DNA from: Verrucomicrobiota bacterium
GTDB lineage: Bacteria; Verrucomicrobiota; Verrucomicrobiia; Opitutales; Opitutaceae
Direction of reading: 5' to 3'
DNA: 64,000 bases
NCBI GenBank assembly: GCA_023457035.1
Contig: JAEWNN010000027.1
Coordinates: 3,417-67,416, forward strand
The translations under genes and the position numbers were made by a program. Below, one piece after another: positions 8,101-17,361 of the stretch. Position 1 is the first letter of the stretch. The number at the start of each line of letters is the position of its first letter. The notes beneath the pieces were generated by a model. That model did no database searches and was not told where the DNA came from. It saw only the letters and a list, made by a program, of their open reading frames with translations.

Positions 8101-9252
8101 TCACGCCCGCCCGAACCGGCCGGCGACCACCTGCTGCAATGTGTCCTCAAAAGCCGCGAACACCCGCTCCCACGTGATGCCCTCGGCCGTGGTGCGCGCC
8201 GCGGCGCGCACCCCCGCCCACTCGGCGTGCCGTCGCACCAGCTCCTCGGCGGCGGCCACGAACGCACCATCGTCTCCAAAAGGCGCGAGCACGCCGTTGC
8301 TCCAGGAGCGGATGTGCTGCCGCCCCGCCGCATAGTCGTAGCAGAGCACCACAAGACCGCTCGCCAGGGCCTCGGTGACGACGTTGCCGAAGGTCTCGGT
8401 CGTGCTGGGGAAGAGAAAGGCGTCGCCCGAGGCGTAGTGCGCAGCGAGCGCCTCGCCGCGCCGCATCCCGGCGAAATGGAATTGGGGGTACCGTTTCTCC
8501 AGGGCGCCGCGCGCCGGGCCGTCGCCCACCAGGACGAACTGCGCGCGCGGCTCCACCGCCTGCGCCCGCAGGAACGCCCGCACCGCCAGATCGATGTTCT
8601 TCTCCACCGCCAACCGCCCGACGTAGAGGAACACCGGGACCTCCGGAGCCGCCCCCCACGCGCGGCGGAGCGCCTCGCTGCGCCGCGCCGGGTTGAACAA
8701 GCTTCCGTCGACCCCGCGCGACATGACACCGACCCGCCGAAACCCCTGGGCGACGAGCTCCCCCCTCGCCTGATCGGTGGGCACCAGCGTGCAAGCCGCG
8801 CGGTTGTGGAAGGCGCGCAAATAGCCGAGCGCGATGTCGTGCATCGCCCGGAACATGTACTGCTGGGTGTACTGCTGGAAATTCGTGTGGAAGCTCGAGC
8901 TGACCGGCACCCCGAGCCGCCGCGCCGCGCAGAGGGCGGCCCAGCCGAGCGGCCCCTCGGTCGCGATGTGCACCACGTCGGGTCGCGCGCGGCTCCAGCG
9001 CTTCCGCAACCGCAGGTACAACGGCAGCCCAATCCGCAACTCGCGGTAGAACGGCAGGGGCAGACTCGGCACCAGGCAATGCCGCACCCCGGCCGGGTCG
9101 GCCGGGTCGCGTTCACTCGCACCCGGCAGCCGCGGCCGCACGATCTCAATCGCATGCCCGGCGGCGGCCAGCCCGCGCATCAGGCGCTGCAGGGTCATCG
9201 CCACACCGTTGACTTCCGGCGGGTAGGTTTCGGTAACGAGGGCGAGTTTCAC
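8101..9252 (-). CDS. Glycosyltransferase family 4, mannosyltransferase-like
   Basis: The 383-residue GT-B protein starts KLALVTETYPPEVNGVAMTL, the characteristic opening of the GDP-mannose-dependent alpha-mannosyltransferase/MgtA-like GT4 branch. It continues with SSFHTNFQQYTQQY, VGRLAVEKNIDLAVRAF and the donor E-x7-E in TETFGNVVTEALASG. The product may be a mannosylated lipid or glycan; the specificity is inference. A GTG at 9252 is the best start because it places the first beta strand correctly; the longer ATG frame adds an Arg-rich stretch over the FKBP terminator. It lies upstream of aroK with a 61-base gap. Confidence 0.85.
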   Translation of the reverse strand: MKLALVTETYPPEVNGVAMTLQRLMRGLAAAGHAIEIVRPRLPGASERDPADPAGVRHCLVPSLPLPFYRELRIGLPLYLRLRKRWSRARPDVVHIATEGPLGWAALCAARRLGVPVSSSFHTNFQQYTQQYMFRAMHDIALGYLRAFHNRAACTLVPTDQARGELVAQGFRRVGVMSRGVDGSLFNPARRSEALRRAWGAAPEVPVFLYVGRLAVEKNIDLAVRAFLRAQAVEPRAQFVLVGDGPARGALEKRYPQFHFAGMRRGEALAAHYASGDAFLFPSTTETFGNVVTEALASGLVVLCYDYAAGRQHIRSWSNGVLAPFGDDGAFVAAAEELVRRHAEWAGVRAAARTTAEGITWERVFAAFEDTLQQVVAGRFGRA

Positions 9253-9316
9253 AGGAGCGACACGGGCCGGAAATGGTTGGAGGGCGAGCGAAGAGCAGCG
9301 CGCCCGCGCTGGCCAG

Positions 9317-9354
9317 AAAAACAAAACGCCCCCCGGAATAATCCCGGGGGGCGT
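9317..9354 (-). terminator. Rho-independent terminator of the FKBP gene
   Basis: A perfect 11-bp stem (9326-9336 with 9344-9354, 7-base loop) is followed on the minus strand by a T-rich stretch (complement of AAAAACAAAA). It lies 16 bases after the stop of the minus-strand FKBP gene. Confidence 0.9.
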
Positions 9355-9369
9355 CGCGAAAAAACGGGG

Positions 9370-10239
9370 TTACTTCTTCTCCTCGGGCTGCTTGGTCGGC
9401 TCCTTCACCTCGAGCAGCTCGATCTCGAAGACCGTGAGCGCGCCGGGGAACATGCCCTTGTCGCCGTAGCCGAGCTCGGCCGGGACGTAGAGCTTGAGCT
9501 TCCCGCCCACGCCGGTGAGCTGCAGGCCTTCCTTCAACCCGGCGATCGCCGGCTCGAGCGCCATCTCGATCGCGACCGGCTTGCCATCCTTGTCCTTGGG
9601 GTCCACGAGCACGTCGCCGTTGACGAACGTGGTCTTGACGTAGCCGCGCACCGCCTGGGTCGGCTTCGCCTTCGCGCCCTTGCCCTCGGCGAGGATCTCG
9701 TAACGCAGGCCGCTGGCGGTCTTCTTGACACCGGGCTTCGCGTCGAGGGTGGCCAGAAACTCCTTGGCCTCCTTCTGATTCCGCTCGTTGGTCTCCGTGC
9801 GGGCCTTCTCCAGCGCGTTCGCGACTTCCTCACCACGCGCCTTGAGCAGTGTCTGCGCCTGCGGGACGAGCACGCTCATGTCGTAGGGGAGTTCGGAACC
9901 GGCCATCGCCGCCCCGAGACCGCGCAGGAACCCGACCAACTCCTCGTCGCTGCGGATGAGCGGCGACAGGTCGCGGGCCATGTTCAGCCGCTGGGCGATC
10001 ATGTAGCCGTAGAACTCCATCTTCTGCACCTCCGAGTACTTGCCGTCGACCGGCGCGATGATCTCGGGCTGGGCCGCCGCCGCCGTGGCGGGCTGCGCCG
10101 CGGGCTTGGCGGCCGCCGGCGCCGCAGGAGTCGCCGGCTGGGCGGGTTTGCTCGGATCGATGTCGATCTTGATGTTCTGGGCACCGAGCGGCGCGGCAAG
10201 AGCCAGAAGCCCGGCAAGGAGGGGAAGGGTGCGTTTCAT
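9370..10239 (-). CDS. Secreted FKBP-type peptidyl-prolyl isomerase (FkpA/Mip-like)
   Basis: This 289-residue protein should be exported and catalyse proline cis-trans isomerisation in the periplasm. It has a signal peptide (MKRTLPLLAGLLALAAPLGA), an Ala/Pro-rich linker (about residues 30-60) and a helical FKBP_N-type dimerisation region (KMEFYGYMIAQRLN, about 70-180). The C-terminal FKBP domain begins at TASGLRYEIL and contains VELGYGDKG-like YVPAELGYGDKG and LTVFEIELLEV. The insert FVNGDVLVDPKDKDGKP replaces the more usual TDGTVFDSS segment. The ATG at 10239 is chosen for the signal peptide. It is divergent from the LOG gene. Confidence 0.92.
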   Translation of the reverse strand: MKRTLPLLAGLLALAAPLGAQNIKIDIDPSKPAQPATPAAPAAAKPAAQPATAAAAQPEIIAPVDGKYSEVQKMEFYGYMIAQRLNMARDLSPLIRSDEELVGFLRGLGAAMAGSELPYDMSVLVPQAQTLLKARGEEVANALEKARTETNERNQKEAKEFLATLDAKPGVKKTASGLRYEILAEGKGAKAKPTQAVRGYVKTTFVNGDVLVDPKDKDGKPVAIEMALEPAIAGLKEGLQLTGVGGKLKLYVPAELGYGDKGMFPGALTVFEIELLEVKEPTKQPEEKK

Positions 10240-10399
10240 CTGAGGTTCGAAGGGTTTTGGGCGGCGCGGGCGCAAGCTTGCGTGCGTCGGAAAGGCGCGG
10301 AAGATGAAGACCGGTTTTTCAAAAAGCAATCCTTCCCCCGCGCCCGCGTTTCCACCTCCCGGCGGACCGCCGCCGCGCCACCGGGGGCTCCTTCTCCCC

Positions 10400-12304
10400 A
10401 TGACTTCCGCACAATTCTGGCATAGCCAGGACGGGCTCATCCACGCCCTCCGCAAGAAGAACGACTCACTTGCCCTCACCCTCGCCTTCCGGCCGCGCTC
10501 GACCGCCGAGCTGGCCTTCATGCGCGAGCACCTCGGCGCCCTCCACTTCACCGAGCGCAGCTCGCTGGCCCGCATCGGCATCGAGATGGCCACCGTCGGC
10601 GCCCCCACCATCGAGAACAACAAGGTGCTCATCGAGGCCGAGGCCTTCGTCTTCGACCGCGGGTTCCCCAACGCCACCTACTTCCAGAAGCTCCTGCGCC
10701 CCGGCACCCCCGTCGGCCGGCTCTTCTTCGCCCCCGAGTCCGCCAAGCTCTCCTCCGACGAGATCTGGCGCGCCGTGAAGGACAACCGCATCAAGCTTCC
10801 CAACACCGTCTCGATCGACCGCTTCGGCCGCGTCTTCATCGTCCCCCACTCCGTCCGCTACACGATCAATCCCGCCGTCACCCGCCTCCAGTTCGAGCGC
10901 GTGGTCAGCGGCGAGCAGACCCGCGGTTTCCTCGACAAGGTCCAGCAGCGCGAGGACGTCGCCCCGCTGCTCATCCCGCCGCGCTCCGGCATCCTCACCA
11001 GCTGCTCGATGTACCTGAAGGAACACTTCGTGGTGCTCAACCGCGGCGAGGACAACTTCGGCCTCCACTGCTCCGCCGTGCTGCTCGATCCCATCAAGAC
11101 CTTCGGCACGAACATCATGTTGGAGATCTACAACCAGGGCGACCAGCCGGTCGTGAACCCCATGGTCTCCGTCGAGGTCTTCCGCGCCCCCGCGCCCGAC
11201 GACACCGAAGCGCAGGCGCGCCTCGGCCAGCGCAAGCGCATGCTCACCTTCGCCGGCCGCGCCTTCAAACACCTCGACTCGCGCCACCCACAGGAGCTCG
11301 GCACGCCGAAACCGCGCACCAAGATCACCGTCAAGGGCCAGAACGCCCTGATGGAGAACCGCAGCCTCTTCCTCGCCTGCGGCGCCGACTTCCGCGAGCT
11401 TGCCGCCGCCGCCGCGCTGCCTGCGCCCCACCGCACCATCGTCGAGGCCCTCGACAACGCGCCGGCCGGCGCCGACACCCTCGTCTGCGACTGTTTCCCG
11501 AATCTGCTCGAGCACATCGAGCTCCTCACCCGCCTGCCCACCCTCGGGCTCAAGCGCCTCGTCTTCCGCCGGCCCTCCCGCACCCACGGCTTCTTCTTCT
11601 CGACCAACGCCCACACCCGCATCGACCACTACGACTCGATCGGCCTCGGCGTCTATTTCTACCACGAGGACACCAAGGACGTGTACCGCCACGTCTACAA
11701 GAAGGGCTGCGGCTTCTTCGTGCGCGAGGAGCTCATCGGCAAGTTCATGGAGTCGACCATCCTCGCCTTCTACGGCTCCGCCCTCGACCTCAGCGCCGAG
11801 ACCGGCCGCAGCATCCAGGAACTCCTCACCAAGCTCACCGATTTCTTCGGTCCCACCGTCGGCGTGCTCACCGGCGGCGGCGGCGGCGTGATGGGCCTCG
11901 CCACCGAGCAGGCGCGTCTCAAGGGCGCGCTCACCGGCTCCTGCTTCCTCGAACTCGAGGCCCAGCCGCCGAAGCTCGGTGTCGACTTCTTCAACACCTT
12001 CCAGGAGACCGCGCGCCACAACCGCCAGAAATGGTTCGAGGTCGCCGATTTCTGCATCTTCAACGTCGGCGGCGTCGGCACGCTCGAGGAGGTCGGCATC
12101 GAGATGTGCAACCTCAAGCTCGGCATCCGCCCGCGCGTGCCCTACGTCTTCTACAGCACCGAGTACTGGCGCGACCTCAAGAAGCAGATCAAGACCATGA
12201 TCGCCGAGAAGCGCGCCCCGCGCTGGATGGAGGACTACATCCTGTTCTCGGACCGGCCCGACGAGGTCGTCGCCTTCTACCGCAAGACGCTGCAGGTGCT
12301 CTGA
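10400..12304 (+). CDS. LOG-family protein with a long unassigned N-terminal region
   Basis: The 634-residue protein ends in a LOG/lysine-decarboxylase-like Rossmann domain (from about residue 450). It has ILAFYGSALDL, the nucleotide-binding GVLTGGGGGVMG near 490, and NVGGVGTLEEVGIEM near 555. In LOG proteins the last motif is PGGxGTxxE and forms the active site for nucleotide 5'-monophosphate nucleoside hydrolysis; here the Pro is Val, but G-x-G-T-x-x-E is kept. Residues 1-440 (start MTSAQFWHSQDG) match no domain I recognise. Some LOG proteins make cytokinins and E. coli PpnN cleaves NMPs; either role is inference. The ATG at 10400 avoids a Pro-rich leader. Confidence 0.75.
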   Translation: MTSAQFWHSQDGLIHALRKKNDSLALTLAFRPRSTAELAFMREHLGALHFTERSSLARIGIEMATVGAPTIENNKVLIEAEAFVFDRGFPNATYFQKLLRPGTPVGRLFFAPESAKLSSDEIWRAVKDNRIKLPNTVSIDRFGRVFIVPHSVRYTINPAVTRLQFERVVSGEQTRGFLDKVQQREDVAPLLIPPRSGILTSCSMYLKEHFVVLNRGEDNFGLHCSAVLLDPIKTFGTNIMLEIYNQGDQPVVNPMVSVEVFRAPAPDDTEAQARLGQRKRMLTFAGRAFKHLDSRHPQELGTPKPRTKITVKGQNALMENRSLFLACGADFRELAAAAALPAPHRTIVEALDNAPAGADTLVCDCFPNLLEHIELLTRLPTLGLKRLVFRRPSRTHGFFFSTNAHTRIDHYDSIGLGVYFYHEDTKDVYRHVYKKGCGFFVREELIGKFMESTILAFYGSALDLSAETGRSIQELLTKLTDFFGPTVGVLTGGGGGVMGLATEQARLKGALTGSCFLELEAQPPKLGVDFFNTFQETARHNRQKWFEVADFCIFNVGGVGTLEEVGIEMCNLKLGIRPRVPYVFYSTEYWRDLKKQIKTMIAEKRAPRWMEDYILFSDRPDEVVAFYRKTLQVL

Positions 12305-12365
12305 CTCCCCGCCTTGCTGCGGGCACCGAGGCGGCGCTCCCGCGCCCGGCCGTTCGAGCGAGCCT

Positions 12366-14513
12366 TCACGACCCGGCGTCCCGGAGACTCCGGCGCAGTT
12401 CCTGCGCCGGCCCGTGGGTCGGGTCGGCCTCGAGCGCAGCGTCCACCGCGGCCGCCGCCTCCCCCGCGCGGCCGAGATCGAGCAGGGCTAGGGCGCGCGA
12501 ACAAAGCAGCGCCGCGCTCTCGCCGTCGCTCCGCGCCGCGGCCTCGAACTCCGCCAACGCCTCGGCCGAGCGCCCGAGCGCCAGCAGCGCGTTGCCGAGC
12601 GCGAAATGCCCCCCGGGGAGATCCGCGTGGTCGCGCAACAAGTCCCGCCCGGCCGCTGCCGCCTCCTCGAAACGCTCCAGCGCGAACAGCAGGTTCGCCC
12701 GCGCAAGCAGCGCCGCAGCCGACGCCGGATTGGCACGCTCCACCTCCTCGATCTGTGCCCAAGCCTCCTCCTCTCGCCCGAGTCGCGCCAGCCCGTCGGC
12801 CAAAGCGAGCCCGGCCTGGTCCCAGCCCGGCCGCAAACGCAGCGCCTCGGCGTATTCACCAACCGCGGCCACCGGATCGCCGAGACGCGAGAGCACCTCT
12901 CCGAGCTGAAGGCGGGCTTCGGGCCACGCCGGCCGCCGTTTCAGCGCCTCCTGCCAGGCCGTCCTCGCACTCTCCAGCCTTCCCGCTCCCTGCTGCGCCG
13001 TGGCGACCACCCCCCACCCCGCCGCCGAATCGAGATCGAGCCGTTGGGCCTCCTCCGCCCGCGCCACGGCCTCGTCGCTGCGACCGGCCAACAACTCGGC
13101 CCGGCTCAGGTTGCGCAACGCGTCGACGTACCGCGGATCGAGCCGCAGCGCCTCCTTGAGCGCGGCCACGCCTTCCACCGCCTCGCCGCGGGCGAGCAGG
13201 ATCGAGGCGAGGTTGTTGTGCGCGCGGGCGTTGTCCGGCCACTTCCGCAGGCTGTCGCGCAGCAGCCGCTCCTCGGTCGCGTAGTCGGCGTTGCGCACCG
13301 CGGTCGCGACGCCCCCCGCCACGGCGAGCACCGCCGCCGGAACCAGCAGGTGGCGACCAAACCGGGACCACAGGCCCGCTACCACCACCGTCACCACGAC
13401 ACCGAGCGGCAGATACATCCGATGCTCCCCCATGGTCTGCGTCGCCACCGGCACGAAGCTCGAGGTCGGCGCCAGCACGGCGAAGAACACCAGCCCAGCG
13501 AAGCCCGCCGCCGGCCGGCGGCGCAGCGCCACAAGCGTCGCCGCGCACAGCCCGCCGACGACCGCCAGACCGGGCGCGATCGCCCGCACGCCCTGCGCGA
13601 GATGCATCCCGTAGTCGAACACGAGATCGCCCGGCCAGAACACCAGCCCGAGGTAGCGCGTGATCGCCGGCCCCTGGGTGAGCGCGTAGCTGAGCGGCGT
13701 CATCTCGAGCCCGAAGCCGGCCGTGCCGCCGCGCCCGCGCGTGCTCCACACGAGGTAGCCGAGCAGCAGCCAACTCGCCGCCAACCCGACGTGGAGCCGC
13801 CATCGCGCCCGCCAGGCCGCCGCGAAACTCCCCGCAAAGAACGTGCGGTCGTAGAACAAGGCCACCAGCGGCGCCGAAACCATGACCTCCTTGCTCGCCA
13901 TTCCCGCCGTGCAGACCAGGACCGCCGCCGCGCTCCACCACCCGCTCCGCCGCCCGCCTTCCGCCGCCCGCCCCACCGCCAGCAACGTCAGCAGATAACA
14001 GAGCGAGACCATGAGTTCCGTGCGCTGTGACACATAGGTGACCGCCGCCGTCGCGAGCGGGTGCAGCGCCCACAGCGCCGCCACGGCGAACGCGATCGGC
14101 GCCGCATCTCCACGGATCCGCTCGGGCAGGACCGGCCGCGCCAGCGTGCGCCGCAGGAGCGAGCACAGCATCAGCGCCGTGAGGAGATGGAGCGCGATGT
14201 TGCCGAGGTGATAGCTCCAGACCTCCGTGCCGCTGATCGCGTAGTTGAGGGCGAAACTGAGATTCGGGAGCGGCCGTCCGCTCACCGGAACGCCCCCCGG
14301 CGGCGGCGAGAGCGCAACGCTCGGCGGCCACAGCGACCGGATCGTCGGGTTGTCGGTGACCGAACCATGGTCGTCGAACACGAACGGGGCACGCACGGCG
14401 CTCCAGTACGCCCCCACGACCGCGGCGAGGAGCAGCAGCGTTGCGATGGCGCGGCCGCGCGCAGACCAGAACGGGCGCGCGGAACATGGAGTGGCGGATT
14501 CGTGCGGCGTCAC
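12366..14513 (-). CDS. Membrane protein with C-terminal TPR repeats (TMTC/DUF1736-like layout)
   Basis: The 715-residue protein begins with about ten hydrophobic segments (residues 20-400). The first extracytoplasmic loop carries FVFDDHGSVTDNP, and a later loop YVSQRTELMVSL, both typical of GT-C-like/TMTC-type polytopic proteins. From about residue 410 there are at least eight TPR motifs (for example ARAHNNLASILLARGEAVEG and PTHGPAQELRRSL near the end). By fold comparison the membrane part could be a GT-C-like glycosyltransferase; the substrate is unknown. A GTG at 14513 is taken as start, just before the first membrane segment. Its end faces the LOG gene. Confidence 0.8.
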   Translation of the reverse strand: MTPHESATPCSARPFWSARGRAIATLLLLAAVVGAYWSAVRAPFVFDDHGSVTDNPTIRSLWPPSVALSPPPGGVPVSGRPLPNLSFALNYAISGTEVWSYHLGNIALHLLTALMLCSLLRRTLARPVLPERIRGDAAPIAFAVAALWALHPLATAAVTYVSQRTELMVSLCYLLTLLAVGRAAEGGRRSGWWSAAAVLVCTAGMASKEVMVSAPLVALFYDRTFFAGSFAAAWRARWRLHVGLAASWLLLGYLVWSTRGRGGTAGFGLEMTPLSYALTQGPAITRYLGLVFWPGDLVFDYGMHLAQGVRAIAPGLAVVGGLCAATLVALRRRPAAGFAGLVFFAVLAPTSSFVPVATQTMGEHRMYLPLGVVVTVVVAGLWSRFGRHLLVPAAVLAVAGGVATAVRNADYATEERLLRDSLRKWPDNARAHNNLASILLARGEAVEGVAALKEALRLDPRYVDALRNLSRAELLAGRSDEAVARAEEAQRLDLDSAAGWGVVATAQQGAGRLESARTAWQEALKRRPAWPEARLQLGEVLSRLGDPVAAVGEYAEALRLRPGWDQAGLALADGLARLGREEEAWAQIEEVERANPASAAALLARANLLFALERFEEAAAAGRDLLRDHADLPGGHFALGNALLALGRSAEALAEFEAAARSDGESAALLCSRALALLDLGRAGEAAAAVDAALEADPTHGPAQELRRSLRDAGS

Positions 14514-14679
14514 GGTCGGGCGAGATTCGTCAGGACGCCCCCGCCGAATCAACCCACAAACCGGCCGTTCCCCGGGCCCGCCGGGATCCCGTTGCTCCGG
14601 ATACTGCCCGCGTGGGGCCATCCGGGGCGGAGCGCCGTGGCATGGCGAACCGCGCCGGCGCCCGAACCGGCCGTGCACA

Positions 14680-14713
14680 CAACAAGAAGGCCGCGGGCGT
14701 GACGCCCGCGGCC
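14680..14713 (-). terminator. Rho-independent terminator of tkt
   Basis: A perfect 11-bp stem (14689-14699 with 14703-14713, loop TGA) is followed on the minus strand by TTCTTGTTGT. It lies 31 bases past the tkt stop. Confidence 0.88.
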
Positions 14714-14743
14714 GTTGTTCGGAAAACCAGACTTTGGTGACGC

Positions 14744-16732
14744 TCAGAGCGCCTGGGCGGCGGCGACCACGGCGTCGGCGGTGATGCCGAGCTCCTTGAA
14801 CACCGTGCCACCGGGGGCGCTCATGCCGAAGCGGTCGATGCCGATCACCTTGCCGTCGAGACCGACGTACTGGTGCCAGAGACCGGTCACGCCCGCCTCG
14901 ATGGCGACGCGCTTGCGGCAGGAGGCGGGGAGCAGCTCGGCCTTGTACTCGGCCGACTGGCGGTTGAACCGCTCGAAGCTGGGCACGGACACCACGCGGG
15001 CACCGGCGCCGAGCTGCTTGGCGGCGGCGATGGCCAGCTGCACCTCGGAACCGGCGGCGAGCAGGATGTGCGTGAGCTCGGCGGTCTCCTTCACGGCGAT
15101 GTACGCGCCGCGGAGCACGCCCTCGCGGCGGGTCTGCACCGGGATGTCGTTGAGCATCGGCACGGCCTGGCGGGTAAGCGCGAGCAGCGTCGGGCCGTCG
15201 GCACGGGTGGCGGCGGCGGCGAAGGCACCGGCGGTCTCCTCCGGATCGGCCGGACGGATGACGTCGAGGTTCGGGATCACGCGCAGGCCGGACACCGTCT
15301 CCACCGGCTGGTGCGTCGGGCCGTCCTCGCCCACGCCGATCGAGTCGTGCGTGTAGATGTAGGTGACGGGCAGCTTGGCCAGCGCCGCGATGCGCATCGA
15401 GGGACGCGAGTAGTCGGCGAAGACGAGGAACGTCGCGCACGAGGTGCGGAAGATGCCGTCGTAGGCGATGCCGTTGTTGATCGCGGCCATCGCGTGCTCG
15501 CGGATGCCGAAGCGGATGTTGCGGCCGGCGCGGTTGGTCGGCTCGAAATCCTTGTCGCTGGCGATGTAGTTGAGGGTCGAACCGTAGAGGTCGGCGCTGC
15601 CGGAGACGAAGAGCGGGAGCGCGGCGGCGACGGGCTGGAGCACGTCCTTGCCGGCGGCGCGGGTCGCCAGCTTGGCGTCGAGCGGGAAGGCCGGGATCTT
15701 GGCCATGAGCTCCTCGGCGGAGCCGGCCTGGCCGGCGCTGGCGAGCAGGGCGGCCTTCTCGGGGTTGGCGGCCTGCCAGGCGGCGAAGGTCTTGTTCCAC
15801 TTCTTGTAGGCGCGCACGAGGCGGGCCTTGTGGGCGGCGAAGTAGGCCTTCACCTCGTCACTGACGTAGAAGTGCTGGTCGGCCGGGAGGCCGAGGCCGG
15901 CGCGGGCGGCGTCGGCGAACTTGGCGCCGCCTTCGCCGTGGCCCTTCGAGGTGCCCTGCACCTCGGCGATGCCCTTGCCGATGATCGTCTTGGCGACGAT
16001 GAGCTGCGGCTTGCCGCTCTTGGTCTTCTTGGCCTTGTTGACGGCCTTGACGATCGCGACGAGGTCGTGGCCGTCGATGGTCTGCACGTCCCAGCCGATG
16101 GCCTTGAAGCGGGCGACGACGTTCTCGCTCTGCGACTTGTCCGCGGCGGCGTCGAGGGTGACGTCGTTGGAGTCGTAGATGAGGATCAGGTTGTCCAACT
16201 TCTGGTGACCGGCGATGGCGACGGCCTCCATGGCGACGCCTTCCTGCATGCAGCCGTCGCCGGCGAGCACGATCACGTGGCTGTCGAAGATCGGGTGTTC
16301 GGCGGTGTTGAAGCGGGCGGCGGCCATCTGGCCGGAGATCGCGAAGCCGACGGCGTTGGCGATGCCCTGGCCGAGCGGGCCGCTGGTGGTCTCGACGCCG
16401 GGCGTCTCATGGAACTCGGGATGGCCCGGGGTCTTGGAGTGGAGCTGGCGGAAGTTCTTCACCTCCTCGAGCGGGAGGTCGTAGCCGCTGAGGTGCAGCC
16501 ACGAGTAGAGGAACATGGAGCCGTGACCGGCCGAGAGGATGAAACGGTCGCGGTTGAGCCAGCGCGGCTCGGCGGGATTATGCACCAGCGCATGGCCGTA
16601 GAGGGCGGCGCCGATCTCGGCGGCACCGAGCGGCAGGCCGAGATGGCCGGAGCTGCACTTGTGGATCGCATCGAGAGCGAGACCGCGGGCGATGTTGCTG
16701 GCTTTGGCGAGGACTTCGACGTTGAGAGGCAT
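14744..16732 (-). CDS. tkt: Transketolase
   Basis: Transketolase moves two-carbon units between sugar phosphates in the pentose phosphate pathway, using thiamine diphosphate and a divalent metal. The 662 residues match the family. The N-terminal pyrophosphate domain has SSGHLGLPLGAAEIG and the TPP motif GDGCMQEGVAMEAVA with the paired DSND. The middle pyrimidine domain has RFGIREHAMAAINNGIA with the catalytic Glu, and the C-terminal domain is complete. The ATG at 16732 gives the standard start. The gene is flanked by a terminator and looks monocistronic. Confidence 0.96.
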   Translation of the reverse strand: MPLNVEVLAKASNIARGLALDAIHKCSSGHLGLPLGAAEIGAALYGHALVHNPAEPRWLNRDRFILSAGHGSMFLYSWLHLSGYDLPLEEVKNFRQLHSKTPGHPEFHETPGVETTSGPLGQGIANAVGFAISGQMAAARFNTAEHPIFDSHVIVLAGDGCMQEGVAMEAVAIAGHQKLDNLILIYDSNDVTLDAAADKSQSENVVARFKAIGWDVQTIDGHDLVAIVKAVNKAKKTKSGKPQLIVAKTIIGKGIAEVQGTSKGHGEGGAKFADAARAGLGLPADQHFYVSDEVKAYFAAHKARLVRAYKKWNKTFAAWQAANPEKAALLASAGQAGSAEELMAKIPAFPLDAKLATRAAGKDVLQPVAAALPLFVSGSADLYGSTLNYIASDKDFEPTNRAGRNIRFGIREHAMAAINNGIAYDGIFRTSCATFLVFADYSRPSMRIAALAKLPVTYIYTHDSIGVGEDGPTHQPVETVSGLRVIPNLDVIRPADPEETAGAFAAAATRADGPTLLALTRQAVPMLNDIPVQTRREGVLRGAYIAVKETAELTHILLAAGSEVQLAIAAAKQLGAGARVVSVPSFERFNRQSAEYKAELLPASCRKRVAIEAGVTGLWHQYVGLDGKVIGIDRFGMSAPGGTVFKELGITADAVVAAAQAL

Positions 16733-16887
16733 GGGAGTAAGAAAAGGCGGAGGTTAGGTGTTGGTATAGCGAGGGCGAAAGGAAAAACCGGGAAGCGCCG
16801 CGACGACGGTTGTGCTAACTGTCGGATTTGCCCGTCGGCCCCGACGCCGGATCGAGCCCCGGCGACCGCGCGCCCGGCCCGGGCATG

Positions 16888-16914
16888 AAAAAGGCGGGCC
16901 GATGAAGCCCGCCT
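16888..16914 (-). terminator. Rho-independent terminator of the rpsP-trmD-rplS operon
   Basis: An 8-bp stem (16892-16899 with 16907-16914) is followed on the minus strand by TTTTTCATG. It is 37 bases past the rplS stop. Confidence 0.85.
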
Positions 16915-16950
16915 CGGAAAAACGGTATCCGGATCCTTGCGATTCGGAAC

Positions 16951-17361
16951 TCAGGACTGGGCCGGCGTCTCCGCCGGGGTGGCCGCGGCCTCGGTGCCGC
17001 CCATCAGGCCGATCCAGCGCTTCTCCTTGACCTGGACGGCCTTCTTGCCGACGCGGTCGCGCAGGTAGTAGAGACGCGCACGCATGTTCTGCGACTCGCG
17101 CTCGATCTCGATCTTCTCGATCATCGGCGAGTTCACCGGGAACACGCGCTCGACGCCCTCGCCATAGGAAATACGGCGGACCGTGAAGGCCTCGTGGATG
17201 CCGTGCCCCTTGCGGGCGATAACGATACCGGAGAACACCTGGATGCGCTCCTTGTCACCTTCACGGACCTTGGTGTGGACACGGACACCGTCGCCGACCT
17301 TGAAGGCCGGGAGATCAGTCTTCAGCTGCGGGGCCGTGATTTCCTTGATGATGGGATTCAT
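16951..17361 (-). CDS. rplS: 50S ribosomal protein L19
   Basis: bL19 sits at the 30S-50S interface. The 136-residue protein has the family core: FKVGDGVRVHTKVREGDKERIQ, FSGIVIARKGHGI, TVRRISYGEGVERVFPVNSP and ARLYYLRDRVGKKA. About 20 residues after the core (GLMGGTEAAATPAETPAQS) form an Ala/Thr/Pro tail absent from E. coli L19. The ATG at 17361 has an AGGA Shine-Dalgarno at good spacing and overlaps the trmD stop by 4 bases. Confidence 0.97.
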   Translation of the reverse strand: MNPIIKEITAPQLKTDLPAFKVGDGVRVHTKVREGDKERIQVFSGIVIARKGHGIHEAFTVRRISYGEGVERVFPVNSPMIEKIEIERESQNMRARLYYLRDRVGKKAVQVKEKRWIGLMGGTEAAATPAETPAQS

